DNA of 32,443 nucleotides from Fragilariopsis cylindrus CCMP1102 (GCA_900095095.1 FMBT01000174.1:1-32443); one strand, 5' to 3'. Positions 10,478 through 22,500 are shown, counted from the first letter of the stretch. The notes: generated from the letters alone by a model not told the origin. Translations and numbers: made by a program.

Positions 10478-13112
10478 TTACGCTCTATTTCCTGAAGCAG
10501 TCTCATCAGTTGCTTGGTTTCCAATATCGATGAATTCTAATGCGGTCGTCGTCATCGTCGTCTCCTTCGTTGATTCAGTATTATCTCCGTTGTCCTTAGT
10601 ATTGTTTTCTGTACTATTATCACTACTCGTCGATGTTTTGCTGCGAAGAAATTTAATTTTGATTAAGTCCACCTTAGCTTTCAATTTATTTTTGAGATTT
10701 TGTACTTTTGATATTGGTTTCTTTTCAGGATATAACTTATACTTGATTTTCTCCGATGCCTTACGTACTAAAATAGTCACGACTGCACCAACAATATACG
10801 CATATAAAGATGACGTCAATGATATGACGTTAAATGGCATGCTCATATCAGGAACAGGGGGTAATAGTATTAAGCTATTGGAGTACACCATAACGAGATC
10901 AGGTGATCGTATCGTTGTTGTATGATGAGAAACAGGAGGAGGAGGTTGATTGCATTGAACAGTTACACGACCTGGTGGCAATTCACGTCCACGATTTGGA
11001 TCACCTGGAAAATCGTCCAATGTTAAAAAGGATGGTCCGTATTCAAAAGAAATAGCAAGTGTCGACGGCAGAAACAGAAATATTTTATTTTGTTCTTGTT
11101 TTAGTTCTGGTGACGACGATTGTGGACCAGAAAATGCCTCCACGTACAAGATACTGCTTCGATCATCTGAATTCCATTCTACCGATGCCTGCACTTGTTC
11201 TGATGAAGAATAAAATGGAGTTGTATCATCAGAATAATTACCATCACCATCACCATCACCATTATTACCAGTAGTAGCAGTGGTAGTATCTACAACTTCA
11301 AGTGACCTCCACATGGGAGATAAAAAGTCAGGAAGGACTTGTCGATACTTCATTCGACATGATAATGAAAGGAAATAGTCATTCTGATGATCGAATAGTG
11401 GTCGAAGATCAATGACACTTTCAAACCGTCCTTGATTAGTATGATGCCGTCGAAGAACTTGATCGATATTAGCCTCATATGGGAAAGTAGGTCCGGGTAG
11501 TAGTAGCAGTGATTCCTCATCATTATTTGTGTTATCATTAATAGTTTTTGTTGTTGTTTGTAACGGTTCTAACCGATAACCACTTGCTGTCGTCTTCGAT
11601 TCGTGTGGAAGTGATTCTACACGGAATGCATTTCGTTTGCCGATGGGGCACGATAAGGATTCTTCTAGAAATACATCGGGAAGCCAACTATTCTTGGTGG
11701 TATTAGTATTGCTGTCAGTAGAGGTAGGAACGAATGTTTGATATTGAATGCCAAACGATAAACTTTTTTTGTTACTTTTTCTTTTTGATGATGCTGTTGA
11801 TGATGTCCAAGTCCACCAAAGTAATTTATTGTATGTAGGGTATTGCGGTGGTTGCTGTTTATCTTTATTATTATTATTATTATTATTATAAGTATCATTT
11901 CCACCAATGTCGCCATATCCTACCAGAAAATTAGACCATTCCAATGCATTCCATCCAAAGAATTTATGATGCATCTTCTTAGAATGATCGCTACTACCAC
12001 CACCGATACCACCACCACCGCCACCATTACATATAGCTGGTAATGTTGTTCGGAAGGATTGTTCCAATGCATCACTACTTAATGCGGCACCACTAAATGG
12101 TAATATAATTTGATACAGTCTCGATGATAATGATGAGTCTACTGATAATTTTTCGGTGGCGTTGTTGTCAACAATAATATCCCATTTTGCACCCGTTACG
12201 GGTGTTGTTATAAGTCGCCTTCGTAACAATTCTTCGAAAACAGTTTGGACAGCTTTGGCTTCTTCTTCGGGTGTCAATCCATCTACAGGTTTAATAGACA
12301 GAAAAAATCCCTGTGGTGCGATTAGATAACGTTGATCATCATTCTTATCACTATCATTATTATTCTCAAAGTCTCCTATAGACAATACCGGTACACCATC
12401 AAGACCGAAATTATTTCTGTTGCTATTATTATTATTACTATTATTATCATCACCAACGTATGACGATGCTGATGACGGGAATCTTTTCGTCGGGTGACTA
12501 CCAATACTCATATGGACTTGTGCAATACCGTTCGAATAAGATATTGAATCTATATCAATATCCGAAAAAGGATTAATCCATGCATTATCCTTCCAATGTG
12601 CTAATGATTCTAGTCGTACTGTTTTGATCCCCGTTGGTGATGATGATGATGATGATGACATCAATAGTCGTTCTTCATACGAGAACAACGGCATTTTTTG
12701 TTTCATTTTCACTGTCTTTCTGATTTTGAGATTGTATTCTACGAGTGCATGTGATGCGACGCTCAATTGCTCTATTAATGGTTGGATAAATTCGCTTTGT
12801 GCCTTGCTGTCTGCTAAGTGGTGGTTATGCAAGGGAGCTCTAGAGAAAACGGCAACAGCAACTCTCCTGTACTCGCCTATCCAAATAATTATGATGTTGA
12901 GAATGAACGATGAACAATAGCTTTTGTTCTGCAAAGAAATACTGTAATGCATTGAGCATAGAATGCACGTGGAAACAGCGCGAAGTAGAAAGTTTTATCG
13001 CATTTTGCAGTTTCTCGAATCCCTTACTGAAAAAGTCAGATAATTCGCCATTACAAGAAACTAACATAACTAGACATAACAATACTGCAAGGACTAAGGT
13101 ACTCAACATCAT
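10478..13112 (-). CDS. PIGT: GPI transamidase subunit PIG-T (Gpi16 family)
   Basis: Two exons, 13028-13112 and 10478-12876, joined across GTAAGG...GATAG in phase 1, give 827 residues. Exon 1 encodes a signal peptide (MMLSTLVLAVLLCLVMLVSC) and joins in frame to SDFFSEYRRVAVAVFSRAPL, which fits the PIG-T start where a leader is followed by a conserved strand. The long ORF that can be read further upstream of exon 2 is intron sequence. The C-terminal part is diagnostic: RGRFE-like and FHTL-like luminal strands, LTLDDFPGDPNRGRELPPGR (PPDANRGF-type motif), then LILLPPVPDMSMPFNVISLT running into a membrane segment (about residues 711-731) and a basic cytosolic tail longer than usual. Poly-Asn, Gly and Asp inserts lengthen the luminal domain. 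PIG-T stabilises the ER-membrane complex that attaches GPI anchors to proteins. The middle of the protein is weakly conserved to my eye. Confidence 0.82.
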
Positions 13113-13299
13113 TACTAAAACTATTTACTGCTAGCTAGAGACTGCTTAATCGGAGGTTTTGGTGGTAGGAGTGTTTCAACTTACACAATCATGTTGCCAT
13201 CTTCGTCTTTGTCCAGCTACTTAACTTAATAAGTAACAACATGTACTACTGCATATAACAACTACTGCTTCTATGCATTTATGTTATTAGCTAGATATT

Positions 13300-15139
13300 T
13301 TATGACGTTGAGTTAGTTGTTTCGTCAGCTTCTTCTCCGCTTTGTTTTTTATATTTTTCGAAGTCTACCCACCCCATAATTTCCATGGCATTGCTATATT
13401 CTTCCGTCCTTGTTAGATCTGCGTTGCGAAGGGTGAATGTTTCTATGGGAAAATCATATTTAATATCACCGCTGCACTTCTTAAGTTTATTATCATTACT
13501 ATTCCCACTGGACGTCGTTGATGATGATTTGTTCGCAGTCGTGGCTTTGCCACTGTCAGATTTATTCTTGTTGTTCTTTGAATCACTCTTCTTCTTCTTC
13601 TTGGTCATAACCCAACAACTGAATCGTGGTTCTAGTCCAAATCTAGTAACAACGTCGACTCGTCGTCTGACCCTCATATTACATTTTTCAACAGTATCCA
13701 ATACGTCTGCTTCAGCCTTATTGAACGCAGCTTCTACCATACAAAATACACCTCCATCTATATCTGTTGACGCTGTATAATCTCCCTCCTCCAGCAATAA
13801 TCGTGATGCCGCTTTTATATAATCTGATGCACACCCACGTGTAGGTACCCGGCAACAAACCTTTTGATTATGGTTTTGACTAGCCACAAAACTATCGAGA
13901 GGAAAGTACGGCGGTGTCCCTGTGATTAATCGATAGGGTGGTCGAAGAGTGGTCGATGACAATGAAGATGACAATGACGATGGTAGTATACCCTCCACTG
14001 CAGCCGATGGCCCTTCTGGCGCAACTCCACATCCGTCCCATGTGCGCAAATCCTCCTGCCGAATTTGTATTACGTCGTTGGAATGTGATCCATCACTTCC
14101 AATCTAAAACAAAAGCAAAGGTACCAATGATGTTCAGGGCACACACACACAAATGCAGTCGCTCGTAAGAAGAATCGAAATTTCTATGCGTGGTGAAGAC
14201 TATTCGAATCAAGTTTGCTATGTGCGAATTTCCGTTCTTAATCTCAACAAACGACGGCACTAGTACAAAATTCTAACCAGTCAAGATGGAATCACAGACA
14301 ATTGATATTGATTTACTTACGTTCCATTCCAATCCCCGCCGCAGGCAGTCGAAGGACACCTTCTGGGCCTCGATGCCAACGGAGTTAATTTCACCTAAAA
14401 ATGCCCAGGCGGTCATCATCAAGACAGATCCACAACCAGTTCCAATATCAGCATGATTGAAAAGACGATTATTAGCAGTACCGTCGTCACTAATTCTAGG
14501 TTTCTCTTCATTGTCTCCTCCACCAAACATCCGCTTTCCGTCTACCCCGATCATAGCGTTATCTCGATGAAGATGCGATCCATACCCACGTTTTCTCATT
14601 TCTTCCGCCGCCACCCAAGCGCAAACGAAATCATCTACCGTAAGCTTGTTGCCGTCAGCAATTTGATAAATTCTCCAATCACCGCAACCAAGTGATCCGA
14701 CCAGCTCTCCGTTGTAAGGTCTCAGGTTTGTTTGCAAATAGTCGAACGATTCTTCGTCGTCCTGAGAACATTTACGACGGCGACGACGAAGAAGACGACC
14801 CCACCATGACGAAGGACCGGAAAAACCACTAGTAAAAATCTGTCGGAGTGGATGATCTTCGGGATAGCCTCTTAACTTCAAAATTTGACCAGGCTTGGAG
14901 GCTAAATCTTGCGATCGTTGCGATTTCTTTCTTATTCCTTCCCCCTCACATACCTTACAGGCTGTTCCATCGTGCGCTTGGGTTGATTTTTGATACTTTT
15001 TTCCCCGTCCTCTACATTTCCAACAACGCTGAGAAGGAGATTCGGCAGAAGCTTGTGCTGTTAAACCATCTTGTAGTGGTTCCTTTTTCTTCTTCTTCGT
15101 ACCATCAAGAATATCTGAATTTGCTCTTTTCCTACCCAT
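13300..15139 (-). CDS. SAM-dependent methyltransferase, TrmN6/YfiC-like, with CxxC zinc motif
   Basis: Two exons, 14321-15139 and 13300-14103, joined at AAC|GTAAGT...TTTTAG|ATT in phase 0, give 540 residues from the ATG at 15139. An upstream in-frame ATG at 15208 would add a hydrophobic 23-residue extension; I prefer 15139 because MGRKR plus a Lys run looks like a nuclear or cytosolic start. Residues 39-68 carry CWKC...CKVCEGEG (Cys 39, 42, 61, 64), a DnaJ-like zinc-binding pattern. The methyltransferase core has GELVGSLGCGDWRIYQ, the SAM motif I HADIGTGCGSVLMMTAW, an acidic motif II (GIEAQK) and TGTPPYFPL in the place of the NPPY catalytic motif of N6-adenine methylases. TrmN6 of bacteria methylates A37 of tRNA1(Val); the eukaryotic target here is unknown. 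A Lys/Ser/Asn-rich insert lies near the C terminus. Its 3' end is 187 nt from the PIG-T start. Confidence 0.8.
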
Positions 15140-15828
15140 GGTGTAAATTATATGAATAATGAGCATAAATAAGGTATCGATAAAATAATTGATAAACCTC
15201 GAAAACATTTATTTTGAATTTTGGGATGCATGGTGAAAGCGGGTTGATCAAAGTTAAAGGGGGCAGATGAGTGCCCACATTATTCAAGCAAGGAAGTTGT
15301 TGAAACTACCATGTACTGTACTTCAAGTTCAAACTATTGCTACTGTATATTATAGTAGTGGTATATATCATAGATATTAGCTAGGAGGAAATAATCAGTT
15401 TGCCCCTACATAATAGATCGAACTTTAATCGTTGTACTAGCTAACAGCTTAAGAAAAAATTACATGCACAATTTATGTTTAAAAATGAAAAGAGATTTGA
15501 GTCGATTTTGTTGTTATTTGTACATGGCCGGCCACCTGCTATCATTGTTGGCAGAAAATTCGAAAAAATACTTATAATAACTAATCTGTATGGTGGACAT
15601 GCATGTTATTAAAAAGTCTATATGTACTTTTCGCTGAGCTGAAGAACTGGTAGGAACGTTATTGAGGCCAAAGAACTATTTGTATAGATTTCTGTAGGAA
15701 GTACTTACTATTAAATAATTAATGAGTATAATCTAAAGATACATGATAATCATATTATGGTAATAAAAACAATATAATTAATAATTATTTCACTTCTTAG
15801 TATGTATATATACAGTCTAGTATAATAT
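15140..15828. other. Intergenic region (methyltransferase 5' / carrier 3')
   Basis: No gene in 689 nt apart from a possible short N-terminal extension of the methyltransferase up to 15208. TACTGTA occurs at 15314-15320 and 15341-15347. The sequence next to the carrier stop is very AT-rich and is probably its 3' UTR. Confidence 0.45.
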
Positions 15829-16728
15829 TTAGGCGGATACAGCATTCATGATTTCATCGTAGATGACCAAAACAAGGGCGGCACCAGTTCCACGAAGGAC
15901 GTTGGCAAGAGCACCCTTGAAGAATCCACCTGGTCCTTCATTCTTGAGGATTTTAGTAAAGCAGTCACCCATACCATTGTACATTTGATCTGCTTTAGGT
16001 TTGGATGATTCAATTTGAAGACGACGTTGCATGGTATCTAATGGATATGCGGCGATACCGGATGCAGATACAGCAACTTGAGCGACGGCGAACTTACTGA
16101 CAAGACCGACAGTGGTAAAGTCTTTTTGGTAAGGATTGAATGCCTTAAGAATATCTTGAAGACCGAATTGGGCACCACGGTAAACAACAATACCTAATGT
16201 TGATGGTCCAATTCCATTGTAAAGTGACATGAATCCGTTACTCTTGATGGTCTTCTTAATACAATCAGCCATACCGTTGTACTTTTGTTCCTTACCGAGA
16301 TCGGCACCGAGGACTGTTCGGACGTAGATAAGTGGGTAAACAAGAGTGTTGGTTACACCTCCAGCGGCGGCACCGGATGCAATTTGGGCCATGGCGAATT
16401 TTCCAAATTCAGTATTTTTGTTGTACTTTGGGAACAATTTCTTGATGTTGTCCTTGAAGGCCAAGTTACAAGCAGCCGTTGGGACGTATCGGACACAATT
16501 GGCAAAGTTACCACGCCATAATGATTGTGGACCGAGTTCGGTGATGTGACGTCTGAATGCATCACCCATACCAGCATAACGTTTCATTTCGCCGGAAATA
16601 ACACGTGGATCAGAGTCCTGGTTCTGGATGGCAAGTTTGACCTTCTCCAAAGGGGCGGTAATTGTCTTCGAGACGGCACCGGAGATACCTCCGGCGGCCA
16701 AACTGATTAGAGGATTGACGTCTGACAT
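15829..16728 (-). CDS. Mitochondrial carrier, ADP/ATP-carrier-like with altered signature
   Basis: An intronless 299-residue protein, the normal length for an ADP/ATP carrier, with three carrier repeats. The AAC-type features are strong: GNFANCVRYVPTAACNLAFKD (about residues 74-93) matches the GNxxNxxRYFPTQAxNFAFKD block, and YRGAQFGLQD (183-192) matches YRAAYFGxYD. The three signature prolines are at P26 (PLEKVK), P132 (PLIYVR) and P229 (PLDTMQRR). Two departures stand out: the second motif has Ile134 in place of the conserved acidic residue of the matrix salt-bridge network, and the RRRMMM signature of true ADP/ATP carriers reads QRRLQI (234-239). It should sit in the inner mitochondrial membrane and exchange a nucleotide-like substrate, but ATP/ADP specificity is not assured. 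Codon use looks more even and GC-richer than in its neighbours, as for a well-expressed gene. Confidence 0.9.
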   Translation of the reverse strand: MSDVNPLISLAAGGISGAVSKTITAPLEKVKLAIQNQDSDPRVISGEMKRYAGMGDAFRRHITELGPQSLWRGNFANCVRYVPTAACNLAFKDNIKKLFPKYNKNTEFGKFAMAQIASGAAAGGVTNTLVYPLIYVRTVLGADLGKEQKYNGMADCIKKTIKSNGFMSLYNGIGPSTLGIVVYRGAQFGLQDILKAFNPYQKDFTTVGLVSKFAVAQVAVSASGIAAYPLDTMQRRLQIESSKPKADQMYNGMGDCFTKILKNEGPGGFFKGALANVLRGTGAALVLVIYDEIMNAVSA

Positions 16729-17700
16729 GATGAATTTATTATTTTATTTATTATAATTCTGAACGATAGAAAATTACAGTACGGTAGTGACAATACAAAA
16801 GGTGAGAAAAGTCATGTTATTTTTTTTTGGTGTTTCGGTCATTTTAAAGATTTTTTAAATTAATGACGGGGACAACAATAATATAATATGACAAACAATT
16901 AGTTCAGATCAACGCCCTTTATCGTCGTCACGAAAGATAACATATTATTATGCACAAGTTCATGAGGAAGATGAAAAATATGGGAAAGTCTTCCGTATTC
17001 GTCGCCATATTATATTCATTATGCTTGCGTCAAAATCTAATTCTCGATGAATTAATAATTCGACGACTACATTTTTCCGTTATCGAATCTCAACCCAGAG
17101 TTCAATTGCATTACGATAAACGAACCAGAGACTCCCTCCATTCCTGTCATGATCACCATATTAGTAGTCATCTTCGTTCATCAAGGATATCTTGATTGTA
17201 CTACACCGTACGAGTACTCACCTTTCTTGCTAAAGATATATGGGAAAACTGAAGAAGCTAAATATTGTGTATTTTTAGTTAGCGAAGCGTGTGTTTTTTT
17301 TTGATTTTTTGGTGTCTTTGGTCGACCACACAAAAAAAAAGCATTCCAATTTTACGCCTGTTCATTATTCCGACATTATTTCCGTCATTATTTCTTCAGA
17401 ATTCAATGAGTGGCTAGTGCGCTACCGTAAATCTGCTAACAAAACACACGATGATGAAAATGAGCGAAAATTCAATGACAGAACCAACAATTGAAAATAC
17501 GCATGGCTGATATCAAACGAATACGCACGCGCCGTCGTCCTCTTTATTGCCGTTAAAAGCGAGGTTTTAGCTTAACACGTAAGTCTGTGATGTGGTATAT
17601 CGGGACTTAATTTTGGGTTCGATTCGTGACTGATAAAAATTTTCAATTGACAAAAAATCTGGCTGTAATAAATAATTATCCTGATTATTTTTATGTTTTA
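16729..17700. other. Intergenic region upstream of the carrier gene
   Basis: In 972 nt I find no supported gene. TACAGTA is at 16775-16781, about 50 nt upstream of the carrier ATG, where a promoter element would be expected. T-runs occur near 16831 and 17294. An 81-codon ATG frame at 16950-17195 and a shorter one at 17291-17494 have no recognisable features. The part next to 17700 is the 3' side of the hydrolase gene. Confidence 0.45.
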
Positions 17701-18867
17701 CTATGTTCCAACGAATAATTTGACCAATCCATGCATATCATCAACATGTACATTATGTCCAGATTTATGTAAAACATGCAAATGAAAAGTTGATGGAAAC
17801 TCTTTTGTTAATGCTTCAAATTTTGAAATAATTGGAATCGACCATCCAGTATTTTTTCCTCCTCGTACTAAATGAACATGTGTGTCATCACTGTTATTAT
17901 TATTATTATTATTATTATTTTCAAGAATAGTTCTCAATATACCCATAAAATCTTGATTGGAAAATTCCGGTTTTAATCGAGTAACTAAATCATTATCAAA
18001 ACCAAAATCATTATTCTTACTATCGTATGACATAGCTAACCATTGTGCTGTACCTAGATCCATTTTATATGGATCTTGTGTCAATATATCCACAATTTCA
18101 TTTCGATTCAATGATTTTTCTTCCACTCTACTAGTAATATTATGTAATACGTCCGTAATTTTATTTAATACGTGCTCGACACTGTCATTTGCTTCACCAG
18201 GAACAGTATCTAGTAACCAAACTGCCTTCAGTGGTGGTGGGTTTGTTATCGATGTGGATGTTGATGTTGATTTTGATTTTGATGTTGATTTGGATACAGC
18301 ATTAGCAGCAGCATACTCCAGTGCCAATCGTCCACCGAAAGAGTGTCCTACTATAACACTAGTCGGTGCTGCTGCTTTGGTGGTATTTTTATGAAATTCT
18401 TTTAAAGTATAATCGATATCTTGTGTACAATCTTGAAATGTTGAAATAGCATCATATGTATCGTTATCGTTATCTTGTTTTTGGGTTTGATACGATTTCC
18501 CATGTCCTCTTATGTCCATTAGAATACCTGATGATTGTTGCTGCTTAACAACATTCCTAGCAAATGTCTTTAAATTTCGTCCATTACCCAATAGGCCATG
18601 TAAAAATAAAATGGAATATTCATTATTATTATCGTTATTATCATTTCCGAGCTCTTTGTCATCCGTATTAGTAGTACTTGTATTTTTTGTAGCTGCTAAG
18701 AATTCAGTGTGTAATTTAATAGGTGTTATAGGTGATGCCAGCAGCGCTACTCTAGTGGATGCTATTTCTGTGCTTGTTGTTCTTCTGAAAAAGCGTCGAC
18801 CGGATGTCGAAGTCGACGAGATTATCCTTCTCAGCATCATCGACGACGACGCTGTTAACGATGACAT
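17701..18867 (-). CDS. Alpha/beta hydrolase, ABHD11-like, probably mitochondrial
   Basis: An intronless 388-residue protein with an ATG at 18867. The N terminus is rich in Ser, Thr and Arg with no acidic residues (LRRIISST, GRRFFRRTTS), as in a mitochondrial presequence. The fold motifs come in order: LFLHGLLGNGRNLKTFAR (oxyanion-hole HG motif), DIRGHGKS, the nucleophile elbow VIVGHSFGGRLALEYA with its Ser, an acid-bearing strand near WLLDTVPG, and SGHNVHVD with the catalytic His near the C terminus. The HGLxG...N...IAR and DxRxHGxS pattern is that of ABHD11/YbfF-type esterases. A Ser/Lys/Thr repeat (SKSTSKSKSTSTST) and a poly-Asn run are inserted in loops. The substrate is unknown; ABHD11 in animals acts on mitochondrial lipid or lipoyl-related targets. 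It diverges from the ankyrin/RCC1 gene. Confidence 0.87.
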   Translation of the reverse strand: MSSLTASSSMMLRRIISSTSTSGRRFFRRTTSTEIASTRVALLASPITPIKLHTEFLAATKNTSTTNTDDKELGNDNNDNNNEYSILFLHGLLGNGRNLKTFARNVVKQQQSSGILMDIRGHGKSYQTQKQDNDNDTYDAISTFQDCTQDIDYTLKEFHKNTTKAAAPTSVIVGHSFGGRLALEYAAANAVSKSTSKSKSTSTSTSITNPPPLKAVWLLDTVPGEANDSVEHVLNKITDVLHNITSRVEEKSLNRNEIVDILTQDPYKMDLGTAQWLAMSYDSKNNDFGFDNDLVTRLKPEFSNQDFMGILRTILENNNNNNNNNSDDTHVHLVRGGKNTGWSIPIISKFEALTKEFPSTFHLHVLHKSGHNVHVDDMHGLVKLFVGT

Positions 18868-19549
18868 TGTTTGATATGATTGACTACAGGGGATTATTGA
18901 TTATTGATTTGATCAATTAATTGTGAATCCTTCTATTTCGAAGTTGCTCTCTTGTGTTGTTTTGGTGGATCTTTTACAAAAGATTTTACTTTCTAATTAG
19001 AAGTATAGCTTGCTTAGCACTACGACGTACTCGCTCCCCGAAATATTTCCTCTCCCCCGAAGTAACTTTGGGGGGGCAATGACCTACGAACTCCTTCTTC
19101 AAGAAAAATGATGTGAAGTAAAGAATTCTTTTTATTCATTATGAAGGGGGAATGCCTCCGATATTCCGAGATTCACATTTGGAAAATACTTTTGCCATCA
19201 GAAAACTTCGAATCAATCGAATGAATCTGAATCAGAATCAGGATCAGAATATCGTCGAATCTACCGTAATAAAGTTACCGGTGTCATTTTTGATGTCTTA
19301 AGCTTTTTATTTTGACAACAGATTTCACAGACCTCATGAATTCATCTCGTCAAGAGCTCTATTTACGCTACGAGTACATATTAAGCTAACTTAGATTCGA
19401 TTTGTCGCCTCAACTTTTGTTTACAGAATACGGTATTGATAATCCTTCACATGCCAGCATTGAAAAGAAAAAAAATCAAAATTATAAGAAGTTACATCAT
19501 CATATTGTTTAATGTCATCTTACTAAAACGAAATCCATAACCACCCATC
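18868..19549. other. Divergent intergenic region (hydrolase / ankyrin-RCC1 gene)
   Basis: No gene in 682 nt; it should carry two promoters. Visible features are a G7 run at about 19070-19076 and a cluster of AATCAG/GAATC words at about 19201-19262. Neither can be tied to a known element. Confidence 0.45.
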
Positions 19550-22500
19550 ATGCGTCGAAACTTTAAACCACGACCTTCGTCTGTGGAATCGAAGTCCGAA
19601 TCGACAACAATGGCAGTGATGGGTGCTGTTGGTTTGTCCTCTGATGAAAAAGGATCTCTTGATAAAACAAAATTTGCCGAAAAAACAATGACGACGACGA
19701 CGACGACGGCTGAAGACCTAGAAATCGCAAAACAATTATTTTCCAGTTTGTTGTATATGAAAGATTCCTCTGGACGAACGTATTTACATACTGATTTTAA
19801 ATTGAGTTGGGCCAAGGCACTTTTGGATCGAGCAAAGAGTTTGGATGAAGGTGCCGAACATTATTTTGCAGATATCGTCGGTAACGGTGCGCGCCAAAAC
19901 CGACACAAAAATAGTCGCAATCGAAAGGGTAGTCATCATCACATCGAATCGACGACGTCCTTTACATCCACTCGAAATAATCATAATAATAATGATTTAA
20001 CGAGCAGTACTACCCTCATGCAACGTCGTTTTGCTCCAACCCGATCAAGAATCAGGCTATAATCCTTTTCATAGAGCTATCGTAGAGGGAAATTTGGCAG
20101 CTGTACTTCTTTTCTTGCGACATGCGATGGATACAACATCTACAGAGCGATTAACTCAACGACCGATGACAGTATTACATGCCGCGGAAGCAAATAATCA
20201 TAACCAAAACAATCATTCTACCAACAATCAAAACAATAACACTACACTTCTGCAAGCGATGGCGAACGCAACAGACCACGAGGGTATGACGCCGCTTCGT
20301 TTGTTAGGACAGTTGCAACAGTCCGAGCTTTTGCGCTGTCGAAACTACTTGTCTTCTTTTCAGCCAGCCGTTGATCGCAACGCAACAATTAGATTACGAA
20401 GTCGTCAACGACGTTCGAGCTTCGATGACGGTGGTGGCGGTAACAACTACAGTGACGATGACACGGGAATAGATTTTTTCAGTGAAAATGCCGACTTACT
20501 CCAGATCGATAGAGATTCGGATGAAAACGATAACGATAACGAATTTACCGATCAAAGCGTTGCATACGCCTGTGAAGTTGTAACGTTCGGGCCACCCCAT
20601 CATTGCGCACTAGGAGTAGTACAAGGTGGATCATCCTTCTCATCATCATCATCTTCCACCTTTTGTCCTCAACGCGTTCAAGATTTTGCTCAAGAACGCG
20701 TTGGAAGACCGAATTCGGCGATGGCCGTAGCCGCCGCGACATATCACACCCTAGTAGTTACGAAAAAAGGTCAACTATTTTCATTCGGGGTAGAAAAATG
20801 TGGTAGGTTGGGACTGGGTGATCAGTTGGGAACACAACAATGCCCATTACCCAAACGTGTATTAGGAGCTCTACAGAGACGTAAAGTGGTGAGTGTTGCG
20901 GCGGCTGAGAATCATTCGCTGTGTGTCACCTCCCTTGGAGAGGTCTTCTCGTGGGGGTCGAATCGTTTTGGACAATTAGGCGATGTTTCTGAAAATGCAT
21001 CCGCGATACAATGTGGAAGTCGCAGTCTTCCTCGACGTGTTGAGGACTTGAAACAACATCCATGTGTGGCCGTAGCTGCTGGCGAAAAGCATTCTGTCGC
21101 CTTGTCTCGGAAAGGGGAAGTATACGTATGGGGCGACAACGCATCAGGACAGATGGGCGTGTCGAGGCGATCTGGTATTCAAAAGGTCCAACGAGTTGAA
21201 GCGCTCTGGGCGTCTTCGACAACGCAGAGTAAAAGTCCAAAAATTGCTATAGCAATTGCTGCAGCCGAACAATCTACATTGGTTCTCACTACTGGATCCC
21301 CATCATCCGGGCTAACCCACGTAAATACTATTTATGAATTCGGACACGGCAATCATGTTCCCATCAGAGTTCACTTTGATGTAACTAAAGCATCTAATAA
21401 TGGTAATCAATCGTCATCGTTTTCTTCTAGATTTAATCGCATCGCAAATCCAACGGCAAATCGCATCGCAAATCCAACGGCAATAGCTTGCGCTCGATAT
21501 CACAATGCAGCTATTACTTCTGATGGATTGGTATATACGTGGGGGCTTCGTGCAGAATCCTTGGGAAGAGGTGACAACATTAAATCTTGTAAGCAATCGC
21601 AGCGTCGAAACTCCTTGCCACAGCTCGTTACGGGGATGCTGCCAGAAAGAGGGGGCGGCCTTGCTGTAGCAATTGCCGCCTCGGGTAGTCATACCGCTAT
21701 TGTTTGTAACAATGGTGCTCTATTCACGTGGGGTACAACGGATGAGAAGAATGTCTTAGGACATGATGGTTGTAGATGGTGTCCGAACCCGAAGAGAGTG
21801 CCGGGCGTCCATCGCGCCGTAGATGTTGCAGTTGCAAAAGAACATACTATCCTGCTCATTGGTGCAAGCTTTCCTGCAATACCAAAAATCGATACCTTGT
21901 TAAGACTCGAACATTCCGCTGCACGCAAAGTTGCAGAATATGTAGATCTTTTCAACGTAATACCAATACTGATAATGGCGGAGCGAACAGAGGTACGGAT
22001 ACTGAACTTGTATTGTATTGTTGCAATATACTCAATTTTATGTGACATTCCCTCACGATTACTTGTCGTCGGTCATCCTTTTCTTCTGTAGTCTCCCTTC
22101 TTGATTTCATACTGTACTGATTTTATCCGCAGAAATTTTGATGGTGTGCTTAATGTCGGGAAAAAGATAGACATGAATCAATATCTGAACGACATGTTGG
22201 CAGAAACTACATATCGCGGTGGAAAACGTTTTCGTGATGACCATCATCATCCCTTCATCTTCGATGTGCTCACTGCTGGGAATATAGGTCGCCCAACATT
22301 TGATCGCGAATGGTTTTCTTCTATCGAAGATTGGGTTGAGGGTTGCAAGCGACTATCCGAATCTCCGATTATTCAACGGCTTCTTGCACTCGCTAGCGTT
22401 CGAGAATACGAGGAAGATGTCGGAGGTCTCAAGTCCAAAGCTCGACGCGGTTCTTCCTGTCAAAAAGAATTCCATGAATTAAATCAACGAAATCGCTCAA

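Noticed and set aside
12877-12952. N-terminal extension of PIG-T that reads through 12952
   Set aside because: Splicing exon 1 (signal peptide, 13028-13112) to 12876 gives a proper leader and conserved start; the read-through part is intron.
13300-14049. A separate gene starting at 14049 with MRTWDGCG
   Set aside because: The codon there is TTG, and the segment is the second exon of the methyltransferase, joined in phase to the first.
16950-17195. 81-codon ATG frame upstream of the carrier gene
   Set aside because: It has no recognisable motif and lies in AT-rich intergenic DNA in a window where real genes are much longer or clearly patterned.
17560-17640. A GGTTCGATTC word and an upstream TAGCTTAAC that resemble tRNA B and A boxes
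   Set aside because: The sequence around the T-loop does not form a paired T stem, and no acceptor or anticodon stem can be drawn.
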